This document shows positions 17,998-26,008 of a DNA stretch of 64,000 nt, in pieces. Below the pieces are notes generated by a model. The model was not told the DNA's origin. It searched no databases and was given only the letters and a program-made list of their open reading frames with translations. This DNA is from CAVOGJ01 sp963695405 (GTDB lineage: Bacteria > Planctomycetota > Planctomycetia > Pirellulales > Pirellulaceae). Position 1 is the first letter of the stretch, and every line of letters begins with the position of its first letter. The stretch covers positions 124,001 to 188,000 of the forward strand of contig CAVOGJ010000008.1 in NCBI GenBank assembly GCA_963695405.1, in the 5' to 3' direction. The position numbers and the translations under genes were made by a program.

Positions 17998-18715
17998 TTA
18001 CTCCCGAGTCGCGTAGGCAATGGGATCGGCCGTCCCATTCTCAGCGAAACCGCGTAAACGGAGCAAGCACGCGTCACACCCGCCACAGGCGCAGTCCCTG
18101 AGCATCCGGATCATAACAGCTGGTGGTCAAACCGTAATCGACTCCTAATTGCAATCCACGGCGAATAATCTGGGCTTTGGTCATATCGATCAGAGGCGTC
18201 GATATCTTGTAGGGCCGCCCCTCCACGGACGCTTTGGTAGCGAGATTCGCCATTCGCTCAAACGCCCGAATAAACTCGGGGCGGCAATCGGGATAGCCGC
18301 TGTAGTCCAGCGCATTGACGCCAATGAACAGGTCCCCGGCCGAAACGACCTCCGCGTACGCCAAGGCATGCGAAAGGAAGATGGTATTTCGTGCTGGCAC
18401 ATAGGTGATGGGAATGGCACTCCCGACGTCGTCGACCGTTTGCCCTTTAGGAACCGGCACGTCACTCGTCAGCGCCGAACCCCCGAACAGCCGTAGGTCC
18501 ATGTGGGCAACGACGTGCCGCGCCACCCCATACTTTTCGGCAATCCGCTGTGCCGCCGCAATTTCCAGATCGTGTCGTTGCCCATAGTTGAACGTAATCG
18601 CGAAGACCTCGAATCCGGCTTCCCGTGCGATCACTAAGGTTGTGGTCGAGTCCAGCCCGCCACTGAGCAACACGACGGCTCGTTTCTCACCCGACTCGAC
18701 TGCCATTGTTCCCAT
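17998..18715 (-). CDS. queC: 7-cyano-7-deazaguanine synthase QueC, frameshifted near the C-terminus
   Basis: QueC makes preQ0 from CDG and ammonia with ATP, for queuosine. The P-loop-like AVVLLSGGLDSTTTL, the FNYGQRHDLEI segment and VDYGLTTSCYDPDAQG match the family. As read, the frame then runs into an early stop at 18074. One extra base (A at 18093 on the plus strand) accounts for this: omitting it gives GRACGGCDACLLRLRGF, which supplies the conserved C-x2-C-x2-C zinc ligands, and the frame then stops at 17998, three bases before plsC. The corrected protein has about 238 aa, a usual length. Start at 18715 or 18706 (both ATG) is open. The lesion is either a sequence error or a real loss of the zinc site. 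Confidence 0.85.
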
Positions 18716-19013
18716 TCTGCTGAAATCGATCGTGGCCGTTGTCTGATTGCTTGTCGGGCTATGGTACGGCTTGCTGATGGCGGTTGGCAACCGCCGGCGT
18801 TTCGCCGCCCAAGCGTCCTGTCCACCGGTCGCTGGGGCGTTGTTTTGCAGCGTCTGATGGTGCGTTCTTCAAAAATCCTGGAACCGCGGACCAAACGTGT
18901 CACGGTTCGGTTCGAGACTATTCTTGGCGGGTGGCGAGCCAAAAAGGGGCAGCCGCTATCGGCCGGGCGGGCTCGGTTTTCTCAGCATTTATGCACCAAC
19001 CAAGGAGTCATTC

Positions 19014-19571
19014 ATGGCGATCGACTATGCATGCGGAAAAACGCGATTGATGGACATACAGCTGCACGCCGTCCGCAGTTTAAAATCGGGACGGCTTTGC
19101 GTGACGGGGCTGACGGTCGACGGGCAGTTGGTCATTCCATCGCGACCCTTTTGGGACAATCTCTTTCGGCGATTCGGACTCGACAACGACTGGGCCAATC
19201 GCAAGAGTGACGCGCGACGCTTCGAGTGGTTGGCTGTCCATTTCGCGGACTATGAAATCCCCTATCGGATCGAGTGGGACGAATCAGGTCACGCTGTACT
19301 TTACCCACGTCCGCACCAGAAAATGCGACGTCCCAAGCGACGAGGAGCGTCTGGCACAAGATTGGCCGGCGACGTGGTCCTTACCACCCGCCGCTCGTGC
19401 CACACATACCATGACGCCGCCACAGCCGATCAGCATTCTTCCGACGGCGCTGCTCAGGGCATGGAAACGAGGCAGTTTCGCGGTTCGACGCGGCTGGGCC
19501 AACTCGCTTCGCATTCCGCAGCACAGCTCGGACGATCCCGATTTGGTCGCTGCTACGAAAATCGTCGTTGA
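19014..19571 (+). CDS. Hypothetical protein with strong ribosome binding site
   Basis: The ATG at 19014 is preceded by AAGGAG at good spacing, so the start looks genuine. The first 95 residues read like a folded protein (TRLMDIQLHAVRSLKSGRL, VTGLTVDGQLVIPSRPFW, FRRFGLDNDWANRKSD). From about residue 105 the sequence turns Arg- and Ser-rich and less protein-like, so the true gene may be shorter or shifted into another frame (a +1 frame starting near 19290 reads TLYFTHVRTRKCDVPSDEER). I do not recognise a family. The N-terminus weakly recalls proteins of the DUF932 type, but I would not rely on it. No signal peptide or membrane segment is seen. Confidence 0.5.
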   Translation: MAIDYACGKTRLMDIQLHAVRSLKSGRLCVTGLTVDGQLVIPSRPFWDNLFRRFGLDNDWANRKSDARRFEWLAVHFADYEIPYRIEWDESGHAVLYPRPHQKMRRPKRRGASGTRLAGDVVLTTRRSCHTYHDAATADQHSSDGAAQGMETRQFRGSTRLGQLASHSAAQLGRSRFGRCYENRR

Positions 19572-19650
19572 TTGACTCCGTCAGCACTTCGCGAACGAGG
19601 CCCGTGGGGAGCTGACGGAGGAAGTCCTGAGTGCAACCGAAATAAGGAAC

Positions 19651-19674
19651 GAGGCGGCTCGCCAAGGCCGCCTC
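19651..19674. repeat. Perfect 8-bp hairpin
   Basis: GAGGCGGC and its complement flank an 8-nt loop. There is no U-run on the plus side; on the minus side a mildly T-rich stretch follows. It may be a weak terminator for the lipoprotein gene ending at 19887, which lies beyond the tandem repeat. Confidence 0.45.
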
Positions 19675-19694
19675 GGCAAAACAAGAATACTCAC

Positions 19695-19789
19695 GGTTTC
19701 GCGGCTTAGGGGTTTCGCGGCTTAGGGGTTTCGCGGCTTAGGGGTTTCGCGGCTTAGGGGTTTCGCGGCTTAGGGGTTTCGCGGCTTAG
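19695..19789. repeat. 16-bp tandem repeat, six copies
   Basis: The unit GGTTTCGCGGCTTAGG is repeated five times exactly and a sixth time with 15 of 16 bases. Units are head to tail with no spacers, so it is not a CRISPR array. It lies in noncoding DNA between the hypothetical gene ending at 19571 and the lipoprotein gene ending at 19887. The exactness implies recent expansion. The unit is not self-complementary. Confidence 0.95.
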
Positions 19790-19886
19790 CGGAGACGCGC
19801 CGTGGTCAAATCAAAGGTTGGTCGATCGGGTGGGCACCACGGGAGACCTCTTCGTCGTAACCGGTCTCGAATGGCTCGCCGTCGTT

Positions 19887-20267
19887 TCAGTTCGCCAGAG
19901 CACTGCCTTCAAAGCCAACTCCAGCGAGAGCATCGATGGCAGCTTGTCCGTCGAATTCCTCCGGCGTCACGCTAACCGTGGCCATCTTGCTATCAAAGTC
20001 GACTTCGACATTCTTCACGCCCCCGCAATGAGCCAGGGTGCTCTTCACCACAGGCGGACATCCCTGGGCACACGTCATCCCGGGCACACTGACTTTAACC
20101 AACGTCAGCCCCTCATTCGACGTCTCGGCTTCGTTCACGGTGACGTTGCTATCGGTCTCGTCGACCTCTACTTCGACCCCCGAGGCGCCACCACCCGTTC
20201 CCTCTTCGACCGGCGCACAACCCCAGAGCAGCAAACAACACGCCAACAATCCAAACCACTTCTTCAT
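19887..20267 (-). CDS. Lipoprotein with heavy-metal-associated (HMA-like) domain
   Basis: The ATG at 20267, with GGAG upstream, gives 126 aa. A signal peptide ends in LLLWGC, so C17 should be lipidated. After an acidic linker, residues 55-125 resemble an HMA fold: LVKVSVPGMTCAQGCPPVV, then CGGVKNVEVDFDSKMATVSV and a final strand. The usual GMTCxxC copper motif is here C66-x3-C70, as in several planctomycete homologues. I infer metal binding or trafficking at the membrane, most likely copper or mercury, but the spacing is unusual. It lies 410 nt from the end of acs and is followed by the tandem repeat. Confidence 0.75.
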   Translation of the reverse strand: MKKWFGLLACCLLLWGCAPVEEGTGGGASGVEVEVDETDSNVTVNEAETSNEGLTLVKVSVPGMTCAQGCPPVVKSTLAHCGGVKNVEVDFDSKMATVSVTPEEFDGQAAIDALAGVGFEGSALAN

Positions 20268-20677
20268 CGAGAACTCCTCAGTTGAAAATAGCATCATGAT
20301 TTCCCGATTTTGCCGCCGCGTCGGCGCGAAAACGAATCGGGGTGCCATTCCAGGTCCGCAACTGACCTGGAAAGCCGCTTGTCGATCTCTGACCACTCCA
20401 TCTGCCGCAACCCAGGCCCAGGGGGAACGCCCCGCGGCCAATCGTCACCGGACGGCACCCGACGGCACCTGCCGTGCTGGCGATGAGCCACGACTTTGCG
20501 ACTCACCATTTCGGGCTGTTGCTGTTCATCCTAGTCATTTCGCTGACGCGAGAGTAGTCCGGTCACGGCTTGAAGGGGCATCACCTCGCTGTTTTTGCTC
20601 CCTGCCAGAGGGCCACTGCGGCGCAGAAGCGACACCTCTCGTCGCCGGTTTCTGGCACTAGAAAGACGCCTGGCCGA
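20268..20677. other. Intergenic stretch between two minus-strand genes
   Basis: This stretch lies between the acs stop and the lipoprotein start. No gene, terminator or repeat stands out; frames here have no ribosome binding site. The promoter of the lipoprotein gene should lie in it. Confidence 0.35.
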
Positions 20678-22630
20678 CTATTCTTCGTGCTCCCTTAGCT
20701 GTGCCAACACCGAAAAATCCTCCAACGTGGAGGTGTCCCCAGTAGACTCCTTGCCGGCGGCAACGTCCTTGAGCAGTCGGCGCATGATCTTACCGCTACG
20801 TGTCTTCGGCAGCGATGCGGTAAAGCGAATATCGTCCGGCTGGGCTAGTGCGCCAATCTCTTTGCGGACATGTTCCTTCAGCATCTCCCGCAGTTCATCC
20901 GACGGCTCGACATCGCAGAGCGTCACGAAGACCGCAATGGCTTCGCCCTTGAGTTCGTGCGGCCGTCCCACGGCGGCGGCTTCCACGACACTTGGATGGC
21001 TGACAAGAGCACTCTCGATTTCGATGGTACTCAGCCGATGGCCGGAAACGTTCAAGACGTCATCAATTCGGCCCATGATCCAATAGTAGCCATCCTGATC
21101 GCAGCGCGCGTTATCACCAGCCAGGTAGCAGTGTGGGACCTTACTCCAGTACTGATCGACATAGCGTTGGTCATCACCCCAGATACTCCGCAGCATGCCG
21201 GGCCAGGGGTGCGTGATCACCAGCCAACCGCCGTGCCCTGCTTCCACAGGTTCCCCCGCTTCATTGACGATCGCCGGTAAGATGCCGGGCAGCGGCTTTG
21301 TGCAACTGCCTGGTTTGGTGGCGATCGCACCAGGCAAGGGACTCATCATGATGCCGCCGGTTTCGGTTTGCCACCAGGTGTCGACGATCGGGCAACGCTC
21401 CTTACCGATCTTGCGGTGGTACCACATCCAGGCCTCGGGGTTGATGCCTTCCCCAACGGTGCCCAGCAATCGCAGGCTGGAAAGATCGTGATTGTCGACG
21501 TGCGCGTCGCCCCACTTCATAAATGCACGAATGGCGGTCGGGGCGGTGTAAAAGATCGTCACGCGATGGCGTTCTACAATCTCCCAGAAACGGTCTTCCG
21601 CAGGAAAGTTCGGAGCCCCTTCGTACATGACGCAGGTGGCACCGGCCGACAAAGGGCCGTAGACGACATAGCTATGTCCCGTGATCCAGCCGCAATCCGC
21701 CGTGCACCAAAAAATATCGTCCTCGCGATGATCAAAGACCCATTCGAAAGTCTTTTTGACATACAGATTGTAACCCGCGGTCGTATGCTTGATCCCTTTC
21801 GGTTTACCAGTGCTGCCACTTGTATAAAGAATGAATAACGGCGCCTCGCTGTCGAGCGGTTTCGCAGGGCAATCGTCGGACGCGTCGGCCAGCGCCTCGT
21901 GCCACCACACATCGCGGCCCTTTTGCATGGAAACCGGATTGCCCACGCGGCGGAGAACCAGACACTTTTCCACCGTCGGCGATTTCAGCAAGGCTTCATC
22001 AACGATCGCCTTCAGGGGCAGTTCTTTACCGCGACGCCAGCCGGCGTCGGCCGTTACCTGAAGTTTGGCCTGGGCGTCATTATTGCGATCCGCAATCGCC
22101 TCGGCTGAGAATCCAGCGAAGATCACGGAATGCACCGCACCGATGCGGGCACAGGCCAGCATCACAATGGCCAGTTCCGGCACCATCGGCATGTAGATCG
22201 AAACGACATCTCCTTCGCCAACACCCAGCGACTGAAGAACATTCGCGGTGCGGCATACCTCGCGGTGCAGTTCGGCATAAGTGAGCGAGCGGCAGTCACC
22301 CGGCTCACCCTCCCACAAAATGGCCGTTTTGTCTCGGCGGGGCGAATCGAGGTGGATATCAAGACAGTTGTAGGAAACGTTGGTCTGCCCACCTTGGAAC
22401 CAGGTCGCGTAAGGCTCCTTCCACTCCAAGACAGATTGGTAGGGGCGAAACCAGTGCAATTCCTGCGCATAGCTATCCCAAAATGCCAGCGGATCGCGTT
22501 GCGCCTCGGCCCAAACGGACTCGTACTTCTCGAGCGAGTCAATCTTGGCCTGCGCCCGAAACTCGGACGAGGGAGGAAACAAGCGGTCCTCATGCATAAC
22601 CGTATCGATTTGCCCGTCGCCTGCATTCAT
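20678..22630 (-). CDS. acs: Acetyl-coenzyme A synthetase
   Basis: The 650-residue enzyme activates acetate with ATP and CoA to acetyl-CoA. The adenylation motif YTSGSTGKPKG lies at 269-279, the conserved WWQTETGG and YLAGDNARCDQDGYYWIMGR follow, and the C-terminal PKTRSGKIMRR holds the lysine that is acetylated in regulated homologues. Length matches bacterial Acs. The ATG at 22630 is used. It starts 63 nt after the end of the TlpA-like gene on the same strand, so both may be co-transcribed. It should act in the cytosol. Nothing is unusual in it. Confidence 0.95.
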   Translation of the reverse strand: MNAGDGQIDTVMHEDRLFPPSSEFRAQAKIDSLEKYESVWAEAQRDPLAFWDSYAQELHWFRPYQSVLEWKEPYATWFQGGQTNVSYNCLDIHLDSPRRDKTAILWEGEPGDCRSLTYAELHREVCRTANVLQSLGVGEGDVVSIYMPMVPELAIVMLACARIGAVHSVIFAGFSAEAIADRNNDAQAKLQVTADAGWRRGKELPLKAIVDEALLKSPTVEKCLVLRRVGNPVSMQKGRDVWWHEALADASDDCPAKPLDSEAPLFILYTSGSTGKPKGIKHTTAGYNLYVKKTFEWVFDHREDDIFWCTADCGWITGHSYVVYGPLSAGATCVMYEGAPNFPAEDRFWEIVERHRVTIFYTAPTAIRAFMKWGDAHVDNHDLSSLRLLGTVGEGINPEAWMWYHRKIGKERCPIVDTWWQTETGGIMMSPLPGAIATKPGSCTKPLPGILPAIVNEAGEPVEAGHGGWLVITHPWPGMLRSIWGDDQRYVDQYWSKVPHCYLAGDNARCDQDGYYWIMGRIDDVLNVSGHRLSTIEIESALVSHPSVVEAAAVGRPHELKGEAIAVFVTLCDVEPSDELREMLKEHVRKEIGALAQPDDIRFTASLPKTRSGKIMRRLLKDVAAGKESTGDTSTLEDFSVLAQLREHEE

Positions 22631-22693
22631 CGGTCGGCTCCCTTTTCCGCGGTGAAACCGACGATTCTAGAGCCACGCTTTTGCAACGTCAAT

Positions 22694-23440
22694 TCACTCG
22701 TCCGGCTCGGACTCGTCCTGCGGCAGGTAAAGCAGGCTCTCGGGTCGCTGCCCGCCACCCGTCTGGTTGTCCGATGGCCGCAACAGCGAGGACCCAGGAC
22801 GGAGCAAGTCGTTGTTTTCTGTTGCGGGCAGCTTGGCCGGCTGTTGCTCAGCGAGTAGCTCGTCAATTCGTGTCTGCAAGTTCAATGCCGGTCCCATGAA
22901 CTCGTAGCGCTGCTGACCCCATTTGTCGTACAGTCGATAATAGGGGATACCACCGTCAGTGATGCCAAACTGTTCGAATGACTCGGACGAGGCGCCGCGG
23001 GCGGCGATGAAGTTATCAAAGTCAGCATGACTGACGCGGAGAAACTCGAGCACCGCGTCACGATCCGTCGCGTCATCCATACTGACCGAGACGACGCGGA
23101 GATTGTCCTCGCGATAGAATCGATGCAATTCCACCGTGTGCGGAAACTGTCGCATACAGGGCCCACACCAGGTCGCCCAGAAATCGATCAGCACTACTTT
23201 GCCTGGCGAACCCTGCACTAGCTCAGCGAGCCCCTCGGCATCAACCGTAACCAACGACACCATCCCCTCGTCGTCCTCAGCCATGACTTCGAACGATTCA
23301 GCAAACGGCCCAGGAGGCTCGCTCGCACATCCTGACAGCAACAGCAAGAGCAACGCCGGCGGAAGCAACAGCCTTGTGAGGGACGTGGGGCGGGGTTGAA
23401 GGAGCCGGCTTGAGCCTCTCCGCGACATAGCACGCGACAT
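22694..23440 (-). CDS. TlpA-like thioredoxin-fold lipoprotein
   Basis: From the ATG at 23440 (or the one four codons on) the product has 248 aa. The signal peptide ends in LLLLLSGC, with C38 as the lipidation site. A thioredoxin fold follows, with VLIDFWATWCGPCMRQFP (active-site WCGPC at 91-95), as in TlpA and ResA proteins that reduce or oxidise exported thiols. The family typically serves cytochrome c maturation or oxidative stress. The last 60 residues are Pro/Gln/Arg-rich and unrelated. It precedes acs by 63 nt. The DsbD-like reductase at 58.8 kb is a plausible electron donor, but that is inference. Confidence 0.87.
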   Translation of the reverse strand: MSRAMSRRGSSRLLQPRPTSLTRLLLPPALLLLLLSGCASEPPGPFAESFEVMAEDDEGMVSLVTVDAEGLAELVQGSPGKVVLIDFWATWCGPCMRQFPHTVELHRFYREDNLRVVSVSMDDATDRDAVLEFLRVSHADFDNFIAARGASSESFEQFGITDGGIPYYRLYDKWGQQRYEFMGPALNLQTRIDELLAEQQPAKLPATENNDLLRPGSSLLRPSDNQTGGGQRPESLLYLPQDESEPDE

Positions 23441-23655
23441 ACCATCATTCCTGGCTGCGCAACTGACGCCTGAACTCGGCGTCGAGTCACTTCCAATGGA
23501 CCGATCAGTCGCCACGGAGTGTTGTCTACAGCATTCAGCACGGGTGGTTCGCCAGACCAGCGCGACTGGATCACACCCCGCAGGTCACTCGCTTCGACCT
23601 CGTCCTCGATCCTATTGTCGTCGATGGACTCCAAGTAGGCAATCTTGGGATTCAT
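23441..23655 (-). other. Coding-like stretch, possible small gene
   Basis: The minus-strand frame from the ATG at 23655 reads HMNPKIAYLESIDDNRIED, then EVEASDLRGVIQSRW and TPWRLIGPLEVTRRRV. Its composition and codon ends are more protein-like than those of a random frame. In-frame it would run on through the TlpA gene to 23218, which is implausible. A frame change near 23450 would give a stop at the edge of the TlpA start. It may be a small conserved gene with an unclear end, or a remnant. I do not recognise it. Confidence 0.25.
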
Positions 23656-23798
23656 ATGGACCACGCATTCGTGGCGAGGCGTCTTGCCGCCGCAGGGTCT
23701 CACCGCTTGCCGCCGTGCGTCCGGCAAGTAGGGACCATGGGACCCGCCCGCTGTCCGAATGGGCGTCTCGATGAACTAACTGGCGGCGACGTCGCAGG

Positions 23799-25040
23799 TT
23801 ATGGTCTTGGCCGCCGACGGCGAGCCGAACTCAAGCCGCCCGACACGAAGACGCCGAGAACCATCAGCCAGCCTCCTGCCGATTCGGGAACGGCCTGCGC
23901 GGGCGAGGATTGACTGAATTTATTCTGGTTCCAGACGTTGAAATCGGACACATCCACCGCACCGTCCATATTGAAATCCCCGCGACACCAGGCACTCGTC
24001 TCGTTCAATCGATTGCCGTTCCACGTGTTAAAGTCAGAGACGTCCACCGATCCGTCGAGGTTGGCATCGCCAGTCAGAAAGGCGTTACCGCCGGTCACGG
24101 CCAAATTCTGACCGCCAGCCACAGCCAGCCAACCTCGCGACGAGTCCGTGACATCCGCTGTCGTGAGGCGACCGTCGCCATCCAGATCAAATCGAGGATC
24201 CGTCGCGCCAGATACGATCGCCGCCGTCAGTTGGTCCAGATCACGACAATCCCAATGGCCGTCGCCATCGAAGTCTCCCATTGGCGTGGCCAACGTCTCG
24301 ATCCGTTGTGTTACCCATGGCGCGGCAGCCGCTTCGATGGCCGACTGGGGGATGCCCAGCGTACCCCACACCAGAAAGAACGGATCGGACGTCGTATAGC
24401 CCTCCATCCGCAACTGCATGGCAATCAGGTAGATACCCTCCTCCGGAAGCGTCCCCGCCAATCCGTCGTTGTCATCGAGAAAAAAGAAGCGGTGCGCGTG
24501 CAAACGAAGCCCGGTTCCCGAACCGATCAGGCCGATCGTCTTGCCGGGCACGAATAACGGCGTCCCATTGGCAGCCGCCGTCTCGTTATTGCGGCCGAAT
24601 AAGGCGAGTGAATAGTTCGACGATGGCGGCAGCGAGAACTCGACGTCCTCGGCAGTCCCACCCTGACCGTCCCAAAAAAACAAGTTGGAGGTCGTGTCGC
24701 CAATCGTCATGGGCACAAAATCCCAACGCAGATCGCCATTTTCCGGGAGTACCGAGGTCCCGGCCGGAGCCGTACCGAGGGAATGAAAGCCCGGATTGTT
24801 CCAGGCGTTGGTACTGGGAAACTGAGAAGTAAAAACTCGGGCCGGAATCTCTGTGAGGGCAAGATCGTCGGAAATACGGCCGGTGACTAGCTGGCCGTCC
24901 AAGGCTTGTACGACGAGCGCGTCCGCATCAGCAAACACGCCAGCGACCGGGAACACGGTGACCATCAAGATGGCAGCGACTGATCGCCAGACCAGCCGGG
25001 AACATACCAGGTCATCGACGGGGAATTCGGCGTTGCTCAT
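23799..25040 (-). CDS. Exported protein with dockerin-like calcium repeats and PEP-CTERM-like end
   Basis: The 413-residue protein starts at ATG 25040 with GAGGAG upstream. A signal peptide is followed by a domain of about 210 residues with a His patch (RLHAHRFFFLDDND) and the segment EGIYLIAMQLRMEGYTTSDP. Then come D-x-D-x-DG calcium loops: DFDGDGHWDCRDLD, DLDGDGRLTTAD, DANLDGSVDVSDFNTWN and DFNMDGAVDVSDFNVWN. The end (AVPESAGGWLMVLG, a hydrophobic stretch, then ARRRRPR) is a variant of the PEP-CTERM tail. The first domain resembles that of the next gene upstream (25128-25934), so the two are paralogues. The repeat module is shared with the metalloprotease at 42-43 kb. Exported; the metal-related role is inference from the neighbours. 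Confidence 0.8.
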   Translation of the reverse strand: MSNAEFPVDDLVCSRLVWRSVAAILMVTVFPVAGVFADADALVVQALDGQLVTGRISDDLALTEIPARVFTSQFPSTNAWNNPGFHSLGTAPAGTSVLPENGDLRWDFVPMTIGDTTSNLFFWDGQGGTAEDVEFSLPPSSNYSLALFGRNNETAAANGTPLFVPGKTIGLIGSGTGLRLHAHRFFFLDDNDGLAGTLPEEGIYLIAMQLRMEGYTTSDPFFLVWGTLGIPQSAIEAAAAPWVTQRIETLATPMGDFDGDGHWDCRDLDQLTAAIVSGATDPRFDLDGDGRLTTADVTDSSRGWLAVAGGQNLAVTGGNAFLTGDANLDGSVDVSDFNTWNGNRLNETSAWCRGDFNMDGAVDVSDFNVWNQNKFSQSSPAQAVPESAGGWLMVLGVFVSGGLSSARRRRPRP

Positions 25041-25070
25041 GGGAAAAACTCCTCGGTCAAGAGACGGCCT

Positions 25071-25100
25071 GACGGGACGCGGGTCGAACCGCGTCCCGTC
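25071..25100. repeat. Perfect 11-bp inverted repeat between paralogous genes
   Basis: GACGGGACGCG and its complement flank an 8-nt loop between the stop at 25128 and the start at 25040, on the minus strand. No clear T-run follows, so it is a possible attenuator or RNA-stability element between two genes in one transcript rather than a full terminator. Confidence 0.55.
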
Positions 25101-25127
25101 GCCAGGGCTGCTTGCGTTTAAAAAAGC

Positions 25128-25934
25128 CTATGCTCGTCGCGACAAGAGCAGCGGAAGGCCCGCCAGCAGCATCAGCAGAGGACCCGTAGGCTCGGGCACG
25201 ACGCTCACGGCATCCGCATAGAACGTAAAGTCCTTGCCGCCGTACGTTGGTCGCGGGTTGCCGATCGGGTCGGCCTGATAGGCGCGGACAAGCGCTCCCA
25301 ACGCTTCGGCGGCATCTTCTGGGTTCGGATCCGAGAGAATCACTTGATCCACCAGTGCGACCAGGTAGTAGGGATCGGATGTCAGCATGCCATCCACACT
25401 CACCTTCATCTCCGCGACATACACCCCGTCCGGCGCCAATCCGGCCGCGTTCAGCCCAAAGATTGGATGGTCATGAAAACCACCTGAGCTATCCGCCGTC
25501 GTGAGTGGTGTGTAGCCAGCGGTCACATCCACAGCCGGTACGAACGCGACCGGTCCAGTTCCATCCCAATAGGAGAGTGATGATTCGAACAACTCACCGG
25601 TCGTCAATAATTCGACCGCTACGGCGGCGTTAGGGAGCAACTCGTTTTCATTGGCGTCAAAGCCGGGCTCGCTGGAGCCGACGGCTGGCAGCCCTGGAAC
25701 CGGCGGCTGGGGAATGAGGATGGACTGGTGTACCACGTCAAGGGGATCGAAAAAGACATGGCTAATATCGTCATCATCGAGCACGGCAAAGCCGACAGCG
25801 ACCTGTCCATTATTATTGTAGAGTGCAATGTCTCCGCCGCCGCCGTGACCGAAAGCCGACGGCATTGCCACGATGCTGCTGAGTGATAGCAAAGCGGCGA
25901 CACCTAGACTGCGTAGTTTCATCGATCGATTCAT
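25128..25934 (-). CDS. PEP-CTERM protein with His-containing domain, all3515-like
   Basis: The 268-residue protein starts at ATG 25934 with AGAGGAAG upstream. It has a signal peptide (GVAALLSLSSIVAMPSAFG), then HGGGGDIALYNNNGQVAVG, the acidic string LDDDDISHVFFDP, FHDHPIFGLN and GVYVAEMKVSVDGMLTSDP. It ends in VPEPTGPLLMLLAGLPLLL plus basic residues, a PEP-CTERM tail. These features recall the all3515 family described as zinc (Zur)-repressed surface proteins in cyanobacteria; I base that on remembered family traits, not on a search. It is a paralogue of the downstream gene. Its His and Asp clusters suggest metal binding at the cell surface. Confidence 0.75.
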   Translation of the reverse strand: MNRSMKLRSLGVAALLSLSSIVAMPSAFGHGGGGDIALYNNNGQVAVGFAVLDDDDISHVFFDPLDVVHQSILIPQPPVPGLPAVGSSEPGFDANENELLPNAAVAVELLTTGELFESSLSYWDGTGPVAFVPAVDVTAGYTPLTTADSSGGFHDHPIFGLNAAGLAPDGVYVAEMKVSVDGMLTSDPYYLVALVDQVILSDPNPEDAAEALGALVRAYQADPIGNPRPTYGGKDFTFYADAVSVVPEPTGPLLMLLAGLPLLLSRRA

Positions 25935-26008
25935 GACTTCCTCTTTATCGTTGAATGATGGTGTATTAATGACGTATAGGCTTGGGTCGAGCCACAGCGG
26001 GACATTCC

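Noticed and set aside
15000..19000. Prophage or mobile element
   Set aside because: No integrase, transposase, terminal inverted repeats or target duplications are seen. The probable XerC start at the left edge is a chromosomal housekeeping type.
19695..19789. CRISPR array
   Set aside because: The 16-bp units are contiguous without spacers, and there are no cas genes.
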